DNA of 64,000 bases from Thamnaconus septentrionalis (taxonomy: Eukaryota; Chordata; Actinopteri; Tetraodontiformes; Monacanthidae): positions 26,042,944-26,106,943 of the forward strand of contig CM020502.1 in the NCBI GenBank assembly GCA_009823395.1, in the 5' to 3' direction. How positions within the stretch are numbered: the stretch's first letter is position 1; each line of letters begins with the position of its first letter. Shown here piece by piece: positions 9,711-20,777 of the stretch. The notes under the pieces were generated by a model, which did no database searches, was not told where the DNA came from, and worked only from the letters and a program-made list of their open reading frames with translations. Made by a program: the position numbers and the translations under genes.

Positions 9711-10551
9711 TAGTGTTGTAGTCCTTGAGATTAGTCTTAGTCTCAAGACAACTTTTTCAGGGTCTTTGGGCCAATTCCAATTCCTCCCTTAACTCCTCAA
9801 TCTCAACCCTCACCCTTAACCCTCAATCTATGGCCCTCAATCTTGGCCCTCAAAAATAAGTGTAAGGGCTATCTTGTGACTTAGAAATGGGACAGCCCTT
9901 AAGTGCAGTTACGTCTTCAGACTGTGGGGGGCGGCCTTACGCCAAAGCTACGTCCAGTCTGTCAAGAAGACGACAACGAAGAAGAAGCAGACGAAAAAGA
10001 TGAAGACGAAAAAGAAGAAGTCCTCCGTTGTTACACAACGAGGTATACAAGTAACGTGAAGCCGGGACCGCGGTCCGGCTGACAAACATCGTAAAGTTAA
10101 ACAAAATAAATGTTTCACAACAACGATGTCAATAATCCATAAAAAAAGTCTTAAACTAAGACAATAAAATAGTTTCGTAACATTTATAGCTTTATTAACT
10201 AAGAAAATATTTCCATTTGTAGCTCGCTTTTTTCATCAGCATTTTTCGAAGATGTCTTGGCGAAAATACACAATGCCTTCTGGGTAGCCCTTACTCCCAA
10301 GGGTGGTGCCGGAGAATCTCAATATTGAGGGCGATACAGCCCTTAAACTTGTCCCTCAACTTGACGTTCTGAGAATCGGGACAGCACTTGCAGAGAGATT
10401 GAGGGTTGAGATTGAGGGTTAAGGGAGGAATTGAAATTCACCCTTGGTCTTGTCTCAGACTCTGGGGCATTTTCACTCGATCTTGTCCCGGTCTCGTACT
10501 GGACAGACTTGGGATTTTTGATCAAGACCGGTCAAGACTCAGCCAACACTA
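9711..10551. mobile_element. Outer MITE with TAGTGTTG ends, interrupted by another MITE
   Basis: The left end, TAGTGTTGTAGTC at 9711, and the right end, CAACACTA at 10544-10551, are inverted copies. Beyond the first 8 bases both arms continue with similar (A)GTC..CTTGA..GTCTT..TC sequence when aligned with small gaps. Elements with TAGTGTTGTAGT ends are common in teleost genomes as non-autonomous DNA transposons. The middle is replaced by a second element (9768-10443), so only about 57 bp on the left and 108 bp on the right belong to this one. No transposase is encoded. Confidence 0.6.
9768..10443. mobile_element. Inner MITE with about 45-bp terminal inverted repeats
   Basis: The left end runs GGGCCAATTCCAATTCCTCC then CTTAACTCCTCAATCTCAAC. 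The right end, reverse-complemented from 10443, runs GGGTGAATTTCAATTCCTCC then CTTAACCCTCAATCTCAACC. The match continues for about 45 bases with few differences. Internally, AGGGCTAT..GGGACAGCCCTTAAG near the left is mirrored by GGGC.ATACAGCCCTTAAA..GGGACAGCACTTG near the right. The 676-bp element has no coding capacity; the ORF at 10406-10705 merely crosses its right end. I cannot fix its target-site duplication or superfamily. Confidence 0.8.
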
Positions 10552-11735
10552 CAATGATATGATCATACAGGAAAATAATCCAGCTGCTGCTGTTTACACT
10601 CTGTTTGCGACTCCCAGAGTGACTCAGCCTCAATCTTCTTCTTACCAACGTAATCTTCTAGCCAACGTAATCAACCGAACAAAGTACAATGTCACAAAGC
10701 TTTAGTGGTAGCGAAAGAGCTTTACTTTAGCTAGCTGGCATGCTAACCCCATTGCGTCGCTTACACTTCCTACGTCGTATTTCCTTTACACCTTTGTGTT
10801 TTCAGAAAAAATATCGAGCATTCCTTGGATGTTCTTCCTCGCAGAAACATGTTTTTTATTTTATTTATTTATTTATTTTTTGCTGTGTCCCTGAAACGTG
10901 ACAAATACTTCTTGCAGAACCGGCTCTAATCGGACCAGCAGACGCGCGGAAACATCTGGCAGGTGAGCCGCTTGTCTGGCAGGTTGCTGCGGGACGCTGC
11001 CAGCAACAGATACCCTGCATGATGGCACCGGTGCCAAGGCAGCAGAAGGAATCACATTTTTAAAAAAAAAGGAAAGGGAAGGGGTAGCGGGAGGGGTGGT
11101 GAGTAGTGATATAATAACCGCGTCGTGAAATCCGTTTGAGCTTCAGCAAGTCTTATTGGCGTTTCCATTTCCTCTGCTGCGAAAAAAAAATGCCAGTTTT
11201 TGATCATTTAATCTGCGTCTCACGCGGCAAGATGGGAGGGAGGCAAAAAAAGAAATAAAATAAAAAAAGTAGAACAGCGACGATGATTGTTTCCAGCCGC
11301 GGCTCGTCGTCTTCACAGCCGCCGCGTTTCCCTTAAGCCTCTGATTCTGAATCATGCGAGCGCCGCTTGGCCGATTGTTAAAAACATTTGTTTAGCCTTT
11401 ACGGATCCTCTCTGAATTTCCTTTTCTTTTGCATTGCAAAATGCACAACAAGCAGGCGAGTTGTTGAACGAGAAGGAAGAAATGCAAATCTGATGCAATC
11501 TCACTTGTCGGGAAATGTAGATTCTAAAGCCACAAACACAACGTGCATTGTGGGACTTGCAGTTTATGACCGTGTTGTGGTTTAAGGTCATAATTTAATA
11601 CAGTACACAACCTGTTGTTGTTGATGTTGCGGTTCTGGCGGTCGCAGGACTTGTTTACCTTTTCCAGGTCATCTCTAGAGACTCCGCCCCAACCCCCACT
11701 CCTCCCCCGCTATACTCGGCCTCATTATCCTCGTC
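10552..11735. other. Non-coding
   Basis: No supported gene. A TTTA-rich run lies at 10857-10880, an octamer ATGCAAAT at 11492-11499, and a forkhead-type TTGTTTAC at 11651-11658. These are single motifs without further support. Confidence 0.5.
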
Positions 11736-11778
11736 ATCATCGTCATCGTCATCAGCCTCATCATCATCATCCCTCTTG
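11736..11778. repeat. (TCA/TCG)n trinucleotide array
   Basis: Mixed TCATCG units. On the minus strand they read as an Asp/Glu-rich run; the ORF containing it is discussed under findings. Confidence 0.85.
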
Positions 11779-11859
11779 GTAGTTTGCTGCTGGTCGCACA
11801 TCATGGGTGCACGCTGCACGCCGCCACCACCGCGGCGGGACCCCTTGCTGTCACCCCTA

Positions 11860-11873
11860 GCGCCCCCTGCTGG
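11860..11873 (-). promoter_or_regulatory. Perfect CTCF core consensus
   Basis: The minus strand reads CCAGCAGGGGGCGC, matching all 14 positions of the vertebrate CTCF core CCASYAGRKGGCRS. CTCF organises chromatin loops and insulation, and motif direction matters for loop formation. Occupancy cannot be inferred from sequence alone. Confidence 0.6.
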
Positions 11874-12001
11874 CTGGCTGGCTGGCTGTCTCTGGCTCCC
11901 TGCTTCAGGCCTTTTTGTTCCATCCAAATGAAGAACCAGTTCAGTGCAAAGTGAGGCACGAGACTTGAGAGGAAGCGGAGTTTGAGACTGAAAGGGAACA
12001 A

Positions 12002-12011
12002 GTGTGTGTGT

Positions 12012-12069
<58 letters not shown>
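12002..12069. repeat. (TG)n microsatellite
   Basis: About 34 units with one TC interruption near 12016. Confidence 0.97.
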
Positions 12070-12072
<3 letters not shown>

Positions 12073-12558
12073 GGAAAAACAAACGGAAAGGTCACCTTCC
12101 TCCAGCGCGATGCGACGCTCGCCTGTGAATAATGAGAGCAGCGGCGACAGCAGGAGCGGCGGCTCTCAGACTCTGCCGAGGCTCCACCCCCTCAGCTCGG
12201 CTCCTCCCGCCTTTCGGCGCCGGCTGACTTTTATCAACCGCCGGACATTTAAACTCGGGCTGATGAGCAATAACAGGAACGAAGCATCAGCGCAGGCAGG
12301 ACGTTTGTTTTTTTGTTTTTTGTTTTTTGTTTTTTTTATGTCACAGCTCCAATAAAGAGGTTCAGCTGCTTCAATACCAAATCCTTCAATACCATATTTA
12401 TTTATTTATTATTTATTGCATCGTTCAGCCTTGAAAGTTGCAGCTTCGACTGCAGACGTGAGGATTCAAAGAGAAAAAAGAAGGAAAACGTTGCGGGCAG
12501 ACTGGAGGTTTGCATTTTTGAAACGTTTTCATCAGAAGATGCGTTCACGACCTGTTTG

Positions 12559-12561
<3 letters not shown>
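12070..12561. other. Non-coding, GC-rich first half
   Basis: GC-rich sequence at 12095-12260 includes TTTCGGCGCCGG (E2F-like) and promoter-like GC density, but no TATA or defined start site. A T-rich stretch follows at 12305-12340. No gene recognised. Confidence 0.4.

Positions 12562-12620
<59 letters not shown>
12562..12620. repeat. (TG)n microsatellite
   Basis: About 29 uninterrupted units. Confidence 0.97.
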
Positions 12621-12621
<1 letters not shown>

Positions 12622-12724
12622 AGTCAGCAGCAGGGTGAATCTCCTGGAGTTCAGAGAGGGAGTCAAACGACTCAGTTCAGGTGAATTTAATTGCTGCAGG
12701 CTTCAGTTCAGTTCACTGTCACCG

Positions 12725-12790
12725 TCCTCGGCCCCGCCCTCGCGACACTTAGCCCCGCCCTCCCGGCACCTAGCCCCACCCCCCGGCAAA
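12725..12790. repeat. Short GC-box tandem repeat
   Basis: CCCCGCCCTC and related blocks recur about every 22 bp (GGCCCCGCCCTCGCGACACT, AGCCCCGCCCTCCCGGCACC, AGCCCCACCCCCCGGC). The first two contain Sp1/KLF-type GC boxes. Confidence 0.6.
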
Positions 12791-12894
12791 TGGCCTTGTC
12801 TGTGATGTGGCAAAGCTGCGCCGCTCATTAAGATGGAGGAAGATAGCGAGGATAGAGAAAGAGAGAGAACACTGGGGGTGAAAGGGAAGGATGG

Positions 12895-12928
12895 GGGAGA
12901 GAGTGAGAGAGAGAGAGAGAGAGAGAGA
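12895..12928. repeat. (GA)n microsatellite
   Basis: Purine dinucleotide array with one interruption. Confidence 0.93.
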
Positions 12929-14117
12929 CTCCCCTCGCTCGCCCGCCTGGACCGCATCCCGGATTCGTTCCGCTTCATTGTTTCTTTATTTCCTGTCTGT
13001 CTTGTGCGACCCAAAGTTTGGCCGACGGAAGCCGAGCCCCGTTGTCGCCCTCGGAGACGCTTTCCACCGTCGCTCCGCCAGCCGCTGACGACAGCCGCTG
13101 ACGACAGTCGATTATCATTGTTATTTTCCTCAAGTCGCTCTCCTGCTTTACTCATGACAAGCAAAAAAAACAAAGAAAGTCGAGAAAATACGTCGCAAGA
13201 CACAAATCAAAGACTCACATGACTGCAGGGATGTGAAGCTCAAATGACAAACATGACAATAGACCTGCAGGATTCCCCCCCCCCCCTGTCCCTCTCACCC
13301 ACCCAACCATCACACTAACCCCGCCCCCCCATCCTGGAAGCTGGTCAGAGTTTCCCCTCATAACTTTTAATTGATCTCATTCTGGTTTGAAGTGCCGTGT
13401 AAACGCTCTAAATCCTCTGGTTTATTCAAAGGCCACTTCTGGCCGTCATCAATCCTGCGATGTTTTACATTCAGACACTCTGCAGCGCCGCCCACTGCCC
13501 CCGCAGGACGCCGAAGGGATAACTAACGACGGTGTCCCGGGGCGAGACATTCCTGGCACGCACGAGGGTTCCTGTGATCACTGCCTTAGCTTCTTGTGCA
13601 GGGGTTGTGTTTATTTTTGTTATTTTGCACTACATGTGTAAGTGATGCGAACTGAGCCTCATTGTGCAGTTAATAAATCAGATTTAGTCAGTTTTAATCG
13701 GTTTGCCTGCATAGTGAGTTCTAGATGCTGCGGCAGCTGTGGGTACTGACGCGGTCAGTCGACAAGCTGCGATTCCGAAAAAAACCGAATGACGGTTTTA
13801 CATTTGACAATAAAACAAACAAAAAAAAGAGGCTACATGGTGTTTTACATTGACGATGTCGGTCACACCTCACAACGCTGCAGTCTCGTTAAAAGGACGC
13901 CGACCCCTGCAGCCAATCAGAGACCTCGCAGCAAATTACCGCCTTCCCCGCAGCCCCTCCCCCGCCTCCTCACGGCAACTTAGTTGACATTATTAGAGGA
14001 AAAAATATAGAATTAAAGAAGACAGGAATGAGCCCTGAGGCGACCGGCTGTCAAATCGCGTTCCGTTAACCGCTCAACTTTTGACGGGCCGCTCGCCGCC
14101 GGCCATGACGGCGCTGG
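12929..14117. other. Non-coding
   Basis: No supported gene. A small tandem duplication CAGCCGCTGACGA lies near 13079-13104 and a C run at about 13276-13285. ORFs here lack recognisable features. Confidence 0.5.
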
Positions 14118-14130
14118 TGACCTTTGACCC
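14118..14130. promoter_or_regulatory. Perfect DR1 nuclear-receptor site
   Basis: TGACCTTTGACCC; on the minus strand GGGTCA-A-AGGTCA, a direct repeat of two hexamers with one spacer base. This is the canonical binding site for HNF4, PPAR/RXR, RXR homodimers and COUP-TF. The identical 13-mer recurs at 62688-62700. Confidence 0.5.
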
Positions 14131-14228
14131 ACTTTCTCAGCGAGGACCACGTGAGGCCACAGGTTCCCGCCGTAGCCAGATTTGATTCGCTGACGCAGAC
14201 GCCAATCCAGTATCGGAGAACCACTGCG

Positions 14229-14241
14229 CTCTCTCTCTCTA

Positions 14242-14287
<46 letters not shown>
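14229..14287. repeat. (CT)n(CA)n compound microsatellite
   Basis: A CT array (one A interruption) switching to CA near 14261. Confidence 0.97.
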
Positions 14288-14291
<4 letters not shown>

Positions 14292-14702
14292 GTTTTCCAA
14301 CTTTGAAGTCAGGATTCCGCTGACGGCCGACAGACTCAAACGTCTCAATTGTTTTTTTTTCCAAATGTCGTTTCTTCAGCCGCCGTTAATTAGCCGCTTA
14401 CTCAGTCACCTGTCAATCATCCCACCGCACCCTTCAAAAAAAAAAAAATCGGATGAAGTCTATGAGGCCATTTTAGCTGTGCAGCGCCACGCTGTTGTTT
14501 TGTGAGTCGGGATGTGGTGGCTGCCACCTTCTCCTGTCCATAATTTAAAAGCGGGAACATTGTGTTTGTACCAGACGACAATAGCATTTTTTCCCCTCCC
14601 CTTAATTAGGGAACGAAAGCAAAAAATGTTGAGGAGCGACAGACAGACAAAACAAAAAAAAAAGGATCTGCAATATTAATACAAGCTGATAAGAAACTTT
14701 TC

Positions 14703-14736
14703 CTTCTTTCTTTCTTTCTTTTTTTCTTTCCTTTTT

Positions 14737-14768
<32 letters not shown>

Positions 14769-14770
14769 TC
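14703..14770. repeat. (TTTC)n tetranucleotide microsatellite
   Basis: Pyrimidine tetranucleotide array with two imperfect units in the first half. Confidence 0.95.
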
Positions 14771-14901
14771 AGGCCAACTTGTTTTCCTCATCGGTCCTAT
14801 CAGCCAGATAAATGTGAATCAAAAAATCAAAAAAGAAACTTCTTGAAACTTAGTTTTACTTGGGGAAAAAAAAGATGCCACAGCCAGCAGAGGAAAAAAA
14901 G

Positions 14902-14904
<3 letters not shown>

Positions 14905-14935
<31 letters not shown>
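14905..14935. repeat. (CA)n microsatellite
   Basis: About 15 uninterrupted CA units. Confidence 0.96.
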
Positions 14936-14938
<3 letters not shown>

Positions 14939-16989
14939 TGTGATTTAACTCGTGTGACAGCTAATTGTGCAAGAAAAATTTGCTGGATGGGAGGGAAAAA
15001 AGCAGGCAAAACGTTTATTTTTCAAGTCACTTTTGTCATTTTAAGAAAATTGAAACGCGGCTCATCGACATGTCAGTCAAACAGGGAGGCGGTGACAGGA
15101 AAGTATTTCCTTGCAACTTCTTGCAAAGATGTCACGCTAAAATCTTAGTTGCAGTTGCGGTGCGTGACCACCAGGCGGCGAGCATCCTTTAAATCCGTCC
15201 AATTCATTTACTCTCTGCCTCGTTCTATTTGAATCCTCCTGATTGGTCTGCTCGCACTCCAGGCAGATGGAACTGATTGGCGGAGGAGGAGTCGTGGCTG
15301 CCGCTGATGTTTTTATTGGTTCATCTCAGTACAACAGGTGTTTTTGTGGAGTTCTTTTTTTCCCCCCTGCTGCTGGAAGCCGCAGGCGCTGCCACAAGGT
15401 GATTCCCTCCATTGTGGCTCCGATGAGGCCAACAATGTGGAAGCGCGTGAGTGTCGCCATGCTGCTGCTGTTGCTGCCGTTTCTTTGTTGGCTTTGCGTG
15501 GAAAAAAAACATCCCGTTGCCACGGTGACGACAATGACAACAAGAGGACGAAACCCGTGGCAGAGTGAAGGTTGAGTTTGATGCCTTGTGACGCTTCGCA
15601 TTTGAATTTCACGTCGATTATCGTTGTTGTTGCTGCTTCCGGCGTCTGATTGTGTTCTGCGTAATGTTTTTCAGTTCCTTCACTCCGTCCAGCAGCGCCG
15701 AGGGGCTTTTTTTTTTTTTTTTTACCTTCTCCTTCTATTGCAGTTAAATGTCAAAGCTGAGCTGCTTTCAGACGGGACTTCCTGTTTGGGCACGAGGCGA
15801 GATGCATATCGCAGTGGGTGTAAATGATTCAGCGAGCTCTGAAATAAAGAGTCGAGTGGATTTAAAGAGCATCAGCCGTCGCAATAGAAAAGGTTTCCGT
15901 CGGAGTCGGAGACGAGCGATCCGATTGGAATCTGGCTCTCGAGGAGAGAGAACAGGAAGTAGACGTGGGTCCCTTCCTGGAGGGCCTCTCGTTTGAGCCC
16001 CGGTGGTTGAAATGCGCTGCTGCAGCCGGTCTGAATCTGTTTCCCAGCTAGCTGCAGTTGCTGCGGAATAAAAAACGGCTGGCGTGATTTATTTATTCAT
16101 TTTTCGCAAACGGCTCCAAGACGAGGTGTTTGTGCTATGAGCTGTACCGCTGTCCACCACTAGAGGATACAGTTCCGTGCTTGTTCCTCCACGTAGCTCA
16201 TTAAAACTTGGCAAAAATGAGTGTGTTCAGTTTGGATCTACGAGACGTTTGCGGTAATTTGTTCTGATCTGAAGCAAAGCATTTATTATTTGTTTATTTC
16301 CTTTTTTTGTGTTTCTGACAACTGCGTTATTTTTGTCTGCTGAGCTGTAATTTTCTGCGCTGCTTCTATGCTGCTGCTGCTGCCGCTGCGACTTCACCGA
16401 GGAAAACACGTCACCTCTATCACCAGCAACATCATTCTACCTTCTCCAAGTTTATTTATTTATTTATTTACATAATGTAGTGTGTATCATCTAATTAGAT
16501 CATCCAATGACTGAGTGCCTGCAGCTGCGAGGCGGTGGGCGGGGCCATGTAAATATAGAATGGGGAGTCGGGTGGGGGGTTGAGGGGGTCGTGTATATTT
16601 ACTGGCATCCACCAGTGGCGAACGACCGGAAGCAAAGTAACATTTTCCAAGCAGCTGGAAAAACAGCCACATTATGGACAACAACATCCAGCTCGTCAAC
16701 GATGACAACACTTTTTAATTTTTTTTTTTTTGCTTATTCCTTCCTTGTGTTCCTACTGCGTGGATGGGTGGGGTTCAGGGATCTCTTTCTCTTTTTCTTT
16801 TTTTGCTGACAACATTTAATTTGAGACGGATAATGGAGGTTTTAATGCTCCTTTTGGAAAAAAGAAAAGAGGCACTGGCTTCGTATTTGCTTGGTTTAAT
16901 GCTTTTGATTTGTTTGTTTATTCTTTCCCCGCGTCTCTATGTGATTTCCCCAGGCTCCCCCATAGAGCAGTGCTAAATGAAGTGTAGGA

Positions 16990-16990
<1 letters not shown>
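14936..16990. other. Non-coding, weak CTCF-like site
   Basis: No supported gene. CCACCAGGCGGCG (15168-15180, plus strand) is a near-match to the CTCF core. TTTA repeats lie at 16450-16471. GC-rich patches around 15290-15520 keep several frames open by composition. Confidence 0.45.
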
Positions 16991-17030
<40 letters not shown>

Positions 17031-17084
17031 GCACACGCACACACGCACACACTCTCTCACGCTCACACACACACACACACACAC
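16991..17084. repeat. Compound CA / CG-interrupted / CT microsatellite
   Basis: A CA array broken by CGCGCA and CTCTCTCACGCT segments, then CA again. Purine-pyrimidine alternation is nearly continuous over about 60 bp. Confidence 0.96.
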
Positions 17085-19317
17085 TGTGACACTGTGTGGC
17101 GCTCTCACAGAGAGCTTGGTGGGTGGCTTCCAGCGCGGCAGGCTCGCTCCCACAGGAGATCATTGATTTTTAGGTCGGGCCTGATCACATGACACATTTC
17201 ACAGCTAGGGGGCATTATTTGGGGTTTTTTGGCATCTGAAAGAAGAAAAGCCTGACTGTTCTTCTCAGCTCACTTCAGGCCGGCTAAAGATAAATTAAGA
17301 TATATCCATAAGAAAAGCTTGGCTTAACAGTTGCACGCAAGAAATGTGGCAGAAAATAATGTTTTATGTTTTAATCCTGAGCTTTAAAAAAAGGGAAAGA
17401 ATTATGCAGTTTACATTCAGTCTACATTTCGTCTAGCGTAGCTGTGTTACCAACTAGTCTGGCTCCGACTGCAAATCTCAGCAGTATTTGTTTCCTACTA
17501 GCCGCAAAGTACTTTAAGTCTAGCTCACATAAGCTAATCTGTTTGAAAGTAGCAAAAATGTGAGGACTGCACTTACCATTTAGCAGTCAATTAGCAGGTA
17601 AATCAAAACGAAACAAAAAAAAAAAAAAATCACATTTTACCCTCCATGCTTTCGAGCTTGAATTAGCCTCTTCTCATTCTTAAAGTCGGCGTCAGCTAGC
17701 GGTTTGCACGCCACCAAAGGTGCGAAAATAGGCTCTCACTAAGGTGTCTGGCCATCTGCAATTGTCCCTCTGACGCTATATTATGATTTTCTCCTGATTT
17801 TTATCCCCTAAATCCTTTAAGCTTGATCGCAGCAGCAGCAAATTAAAAAGGAGTTAAACCCACGACGGCTTGAAGTGTCGCTGCTGGTTCTGACGGCTGC
17901 TCTGCCTCCTCCACGGACGGTTACATTCCTCTGCTGTAAACCGAGGCTAATCTGTTCATACTCACAAAAAAAATCACGAAATCCAAAATAAAATAATAAA
18001 TGGAGATGAGCGGCGAGATCGCACAAAGCTAACATAGTCAGTTAGCTGTTAGCATTGGAGTGAAGGCATGAAAAGCTCTTAATAGGGCGTCAAGGGGTGG
18101 GGAATCGTCAGAATCTGAAGACAGATTAGGATTTTCTTCTTTTAAAGTACATCCACTAAAAATAAAATCTGTGAGATTAACGTCAACAACCTTCATGTAA
18201 CAGAAAAAAAACCCAAAACCAAAGGCTCTGCAGTTTAGCGGCAGACACTATCGCAGCATCAGCCTCCAGCTCGGCTCCAGAGGAACATCCACCGCCACTC
18301 GGCTCCAACCCCCCCCGCATCACTCAATCAGATTACATCTCCTGGTTTGTTGGCCTAATCAGAGTAATAAAGGGTCTCTGGGAGGCCGAGAGCGACGCTG
18401 CCCATCAGCGTCGTTACGGCTGCGGCCCAGGAGAGGAGGAAAAAAAGAACATGCATAAAAAAAACAAGGCGGTCGGCGTTGCAGGATCGGCTTGATGGTT
18501 TAGCTGCACGAAGGAGGAGGACGGTCGTCCATCTCTCCGGCTCAGAACTATTGATCTGTTTACTCACGGTGCTGGGAGGAGGCGGTGGCCGAAGGAGCTG
18601 CCCACTGGGTTGGGAGGCGGAGTTTAAAATACCCCTCCCGCCCTGCCACCGTTCACTGCAGAGACCAAAACGTTCAAAGCCAAATGTGCCATTTAAGGAC
18701 TTGCCCCTCCCCCTCATCATCCCCCCACTTATCCTCCTCCCCAGTTCATCCAGATCCAACAGCTGGGACCGAAAAAAAAACAAAACGTACAATTTCCAAA
18801 TATGTGGACGACTTGCTCGTCTTTGGGGATGAAACGTTCGGAGTCGGAGGGGCGGAAACTCTGATTTGTGCGGCTGCGTACCACTGGGTGTTGTTCATAT
18901 CGGCGGCGCCCCCTGCCGTTGAACAGGGCATCAGCACCAGCTTGCTTTCTTTTCATTTTCTTTTTTCTTTGGCTCCTCCCATTAAGAGGATTTTGCTGTG
19001 AGGGAAGCAGGGGGGCCCTGAGCAAACAAAGACATCAAAATTGGGGAATTTCGCGAGTGCACAAAATCAACTCCCTGTGTTAAAAATCCCAGTCGCCCCT
19101 GTCTGGTTAACGACCGCCGTGCTAAAAGCAGCACCTCTGTGTGGAGCGGGCGGAGGCGATGACGCGACTTGAGACGTGTCACCGGCAGAAGTTCACAAGT
19201 TGATGTTTTTCTGAAATATCACAGAGAAGAGAAGAGCTCCGACCGCCACTCGACTCCGCTGCTGGTCTCCGAGTGAAGTTTAAAAAAGAATTCAGTTGAC
19301 GAAGCAGTGAAAGAACA

Positions 19318-19319
<2 letters not shown>
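17085..19319. other. Non-coding, weak CTCF-like site
   Basis: No gene recognised. A minus-strand CTCF-like site (12 of 14) lies at 18906-18919. A stretch at 17340-18060 is AT-leaning with an A13 run near 17617. GC-rich patches at 18480-18720 give composition-driven ORFs. Confidence 0.45.

Positions 19320-19351
<32 letters not shown>
19320..19351. repeat. (TG)n microsatellite
   Basis: About 15 uninterrupted units. Confidence 0.96.
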
Positions 19352-19352
<1 letters not shown>

Positions 19353-20723
19353 GTCTAATTTAGCTGCTCTTCCCTCTTGATATCTTGATATCAGCCTCCC
19401 GGACGGCGTCTTCAGGCTCTCCAGTCGATTCTTGGACTTTAAATTTGCCTCTTTTCTCTACTGAGCCACTGATCGGAAAAAAAAAAGAAGCAGCCATATT
19501 AGGTGGCGGCGTGCAAGTCGACCGCCGTCGCTGCTGCCTCTCAATTAACCCCCCGCCTTCCCCCCATCTGTGAGAACGCTGCGGCGTGTCCAAAAAAGGG
19601 AAAACCTGAGGGCTCTGGCCTCTGTGATCCGAAGTCTCGCCTGCTCAGCGGTGAAACCGGAGCTCTGGCCACCCAACAATCCGGACGTGGCGGCTCGACC
19701 GAGCAGCGGAAGAATCAATACGAGCCATTGGTGGAAACACCTTAGTCACTCCCCCTCCTGAAGCCCCTCCCACCAGAATTTCAGAGCCTTTCGGCAGTGT
19801 CTGAACTCTTTCAGAGCATCGATCAGGGCAGAGTTTCCATCTTTCTTGCGATGGCTGAATGGCGGGATGGATCGGATGCTCAAACTACCCAAGTCCCTCT
19901 TTAAAAAAAAACAAAAAAAAAATCTGTGGTTGAAACGCTGCAAAGTGGCAGGGAACGGGCGCAATGGAAGTCGCCGAGTTGAACTCGAGGAATAATTTGA
20001 GCCTCTGAAGGCTGCCGACGGCACAGCGGGACCTCCTGGATCCCCCGGAGATGCACTTTTTACACCGACACATCCTTTAAGTTGACTGTGAATGTTGACT
20101 TCGCTTTTTTCCCCCCTAAACTTTTTAATTCACTCCTCGCAGCCCAGCTGGGAGCTACCGAGTAGATGATTAATGCGTTTTTTGACAATGGCCCTGAACT
20201 CGAGGGGAGAGTCAGTGACTCGGGCCGACAGACTTCATGGTCTTTAAACATTTCTAATATGTATATATATGTATATATGATATTATATATAAATATTAAA
20301 ATGAATTCTAGAATTTTTTTTCTCCTTTGCCTTCCTCTCTGAACACTCTGGGTGCTTTGCTTCTCTCTTCCCCGTCACGACTCACTGGGATGTTGTGATC
20401 CTTGCCATCCTGCATGTAATGAAGACACTCGACGCTGATGCAACTCACCGTGTTTCTCCGCTGTTGATATTTCCGCTGATCCCTGATATCCAAAAGCAAT
20501 AATGGAGCGCCGCCGGGGGCCTGAATATCTTTTCGCTCTGCACCGGTGAGAGTGTCACTTGACATTATTACAACAAAAAGACAAACAGCAACAGGTGTCT
20601 GAGCTCTGAGCCTCTGAAGACAGAACTATGGAAAACTGCCAGTTTTTGATTTTTATGTAAAATTGACGCCCAGTAAACAACGTTATCAAACCTCTCTAGT
20701 GCTAGCTGTGTGCTACATGCCTT
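19352..20723. other. Non-coding, nothing recognised
   Basis: TA-rich TATATATGTATATATGATATTATATATAAA-type sequence lies around 20258-20296, split here into short repeats. No gene. Confidence 0.5.
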
Positions 20724-20777
20724 CGTCTTCCTCTTCTTCTTGTTCTTGTTCTTCTTCTTGTTCTTGTTCTTCTTCTG
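20724..20777. repeat. (TTC/TTG)n array with higher-order pattern
   Basis: TTCTTG and TTC units in an alternating pattern; the block TTCTTCTTGTTCTTG is repeated. Confidence 0.9.
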
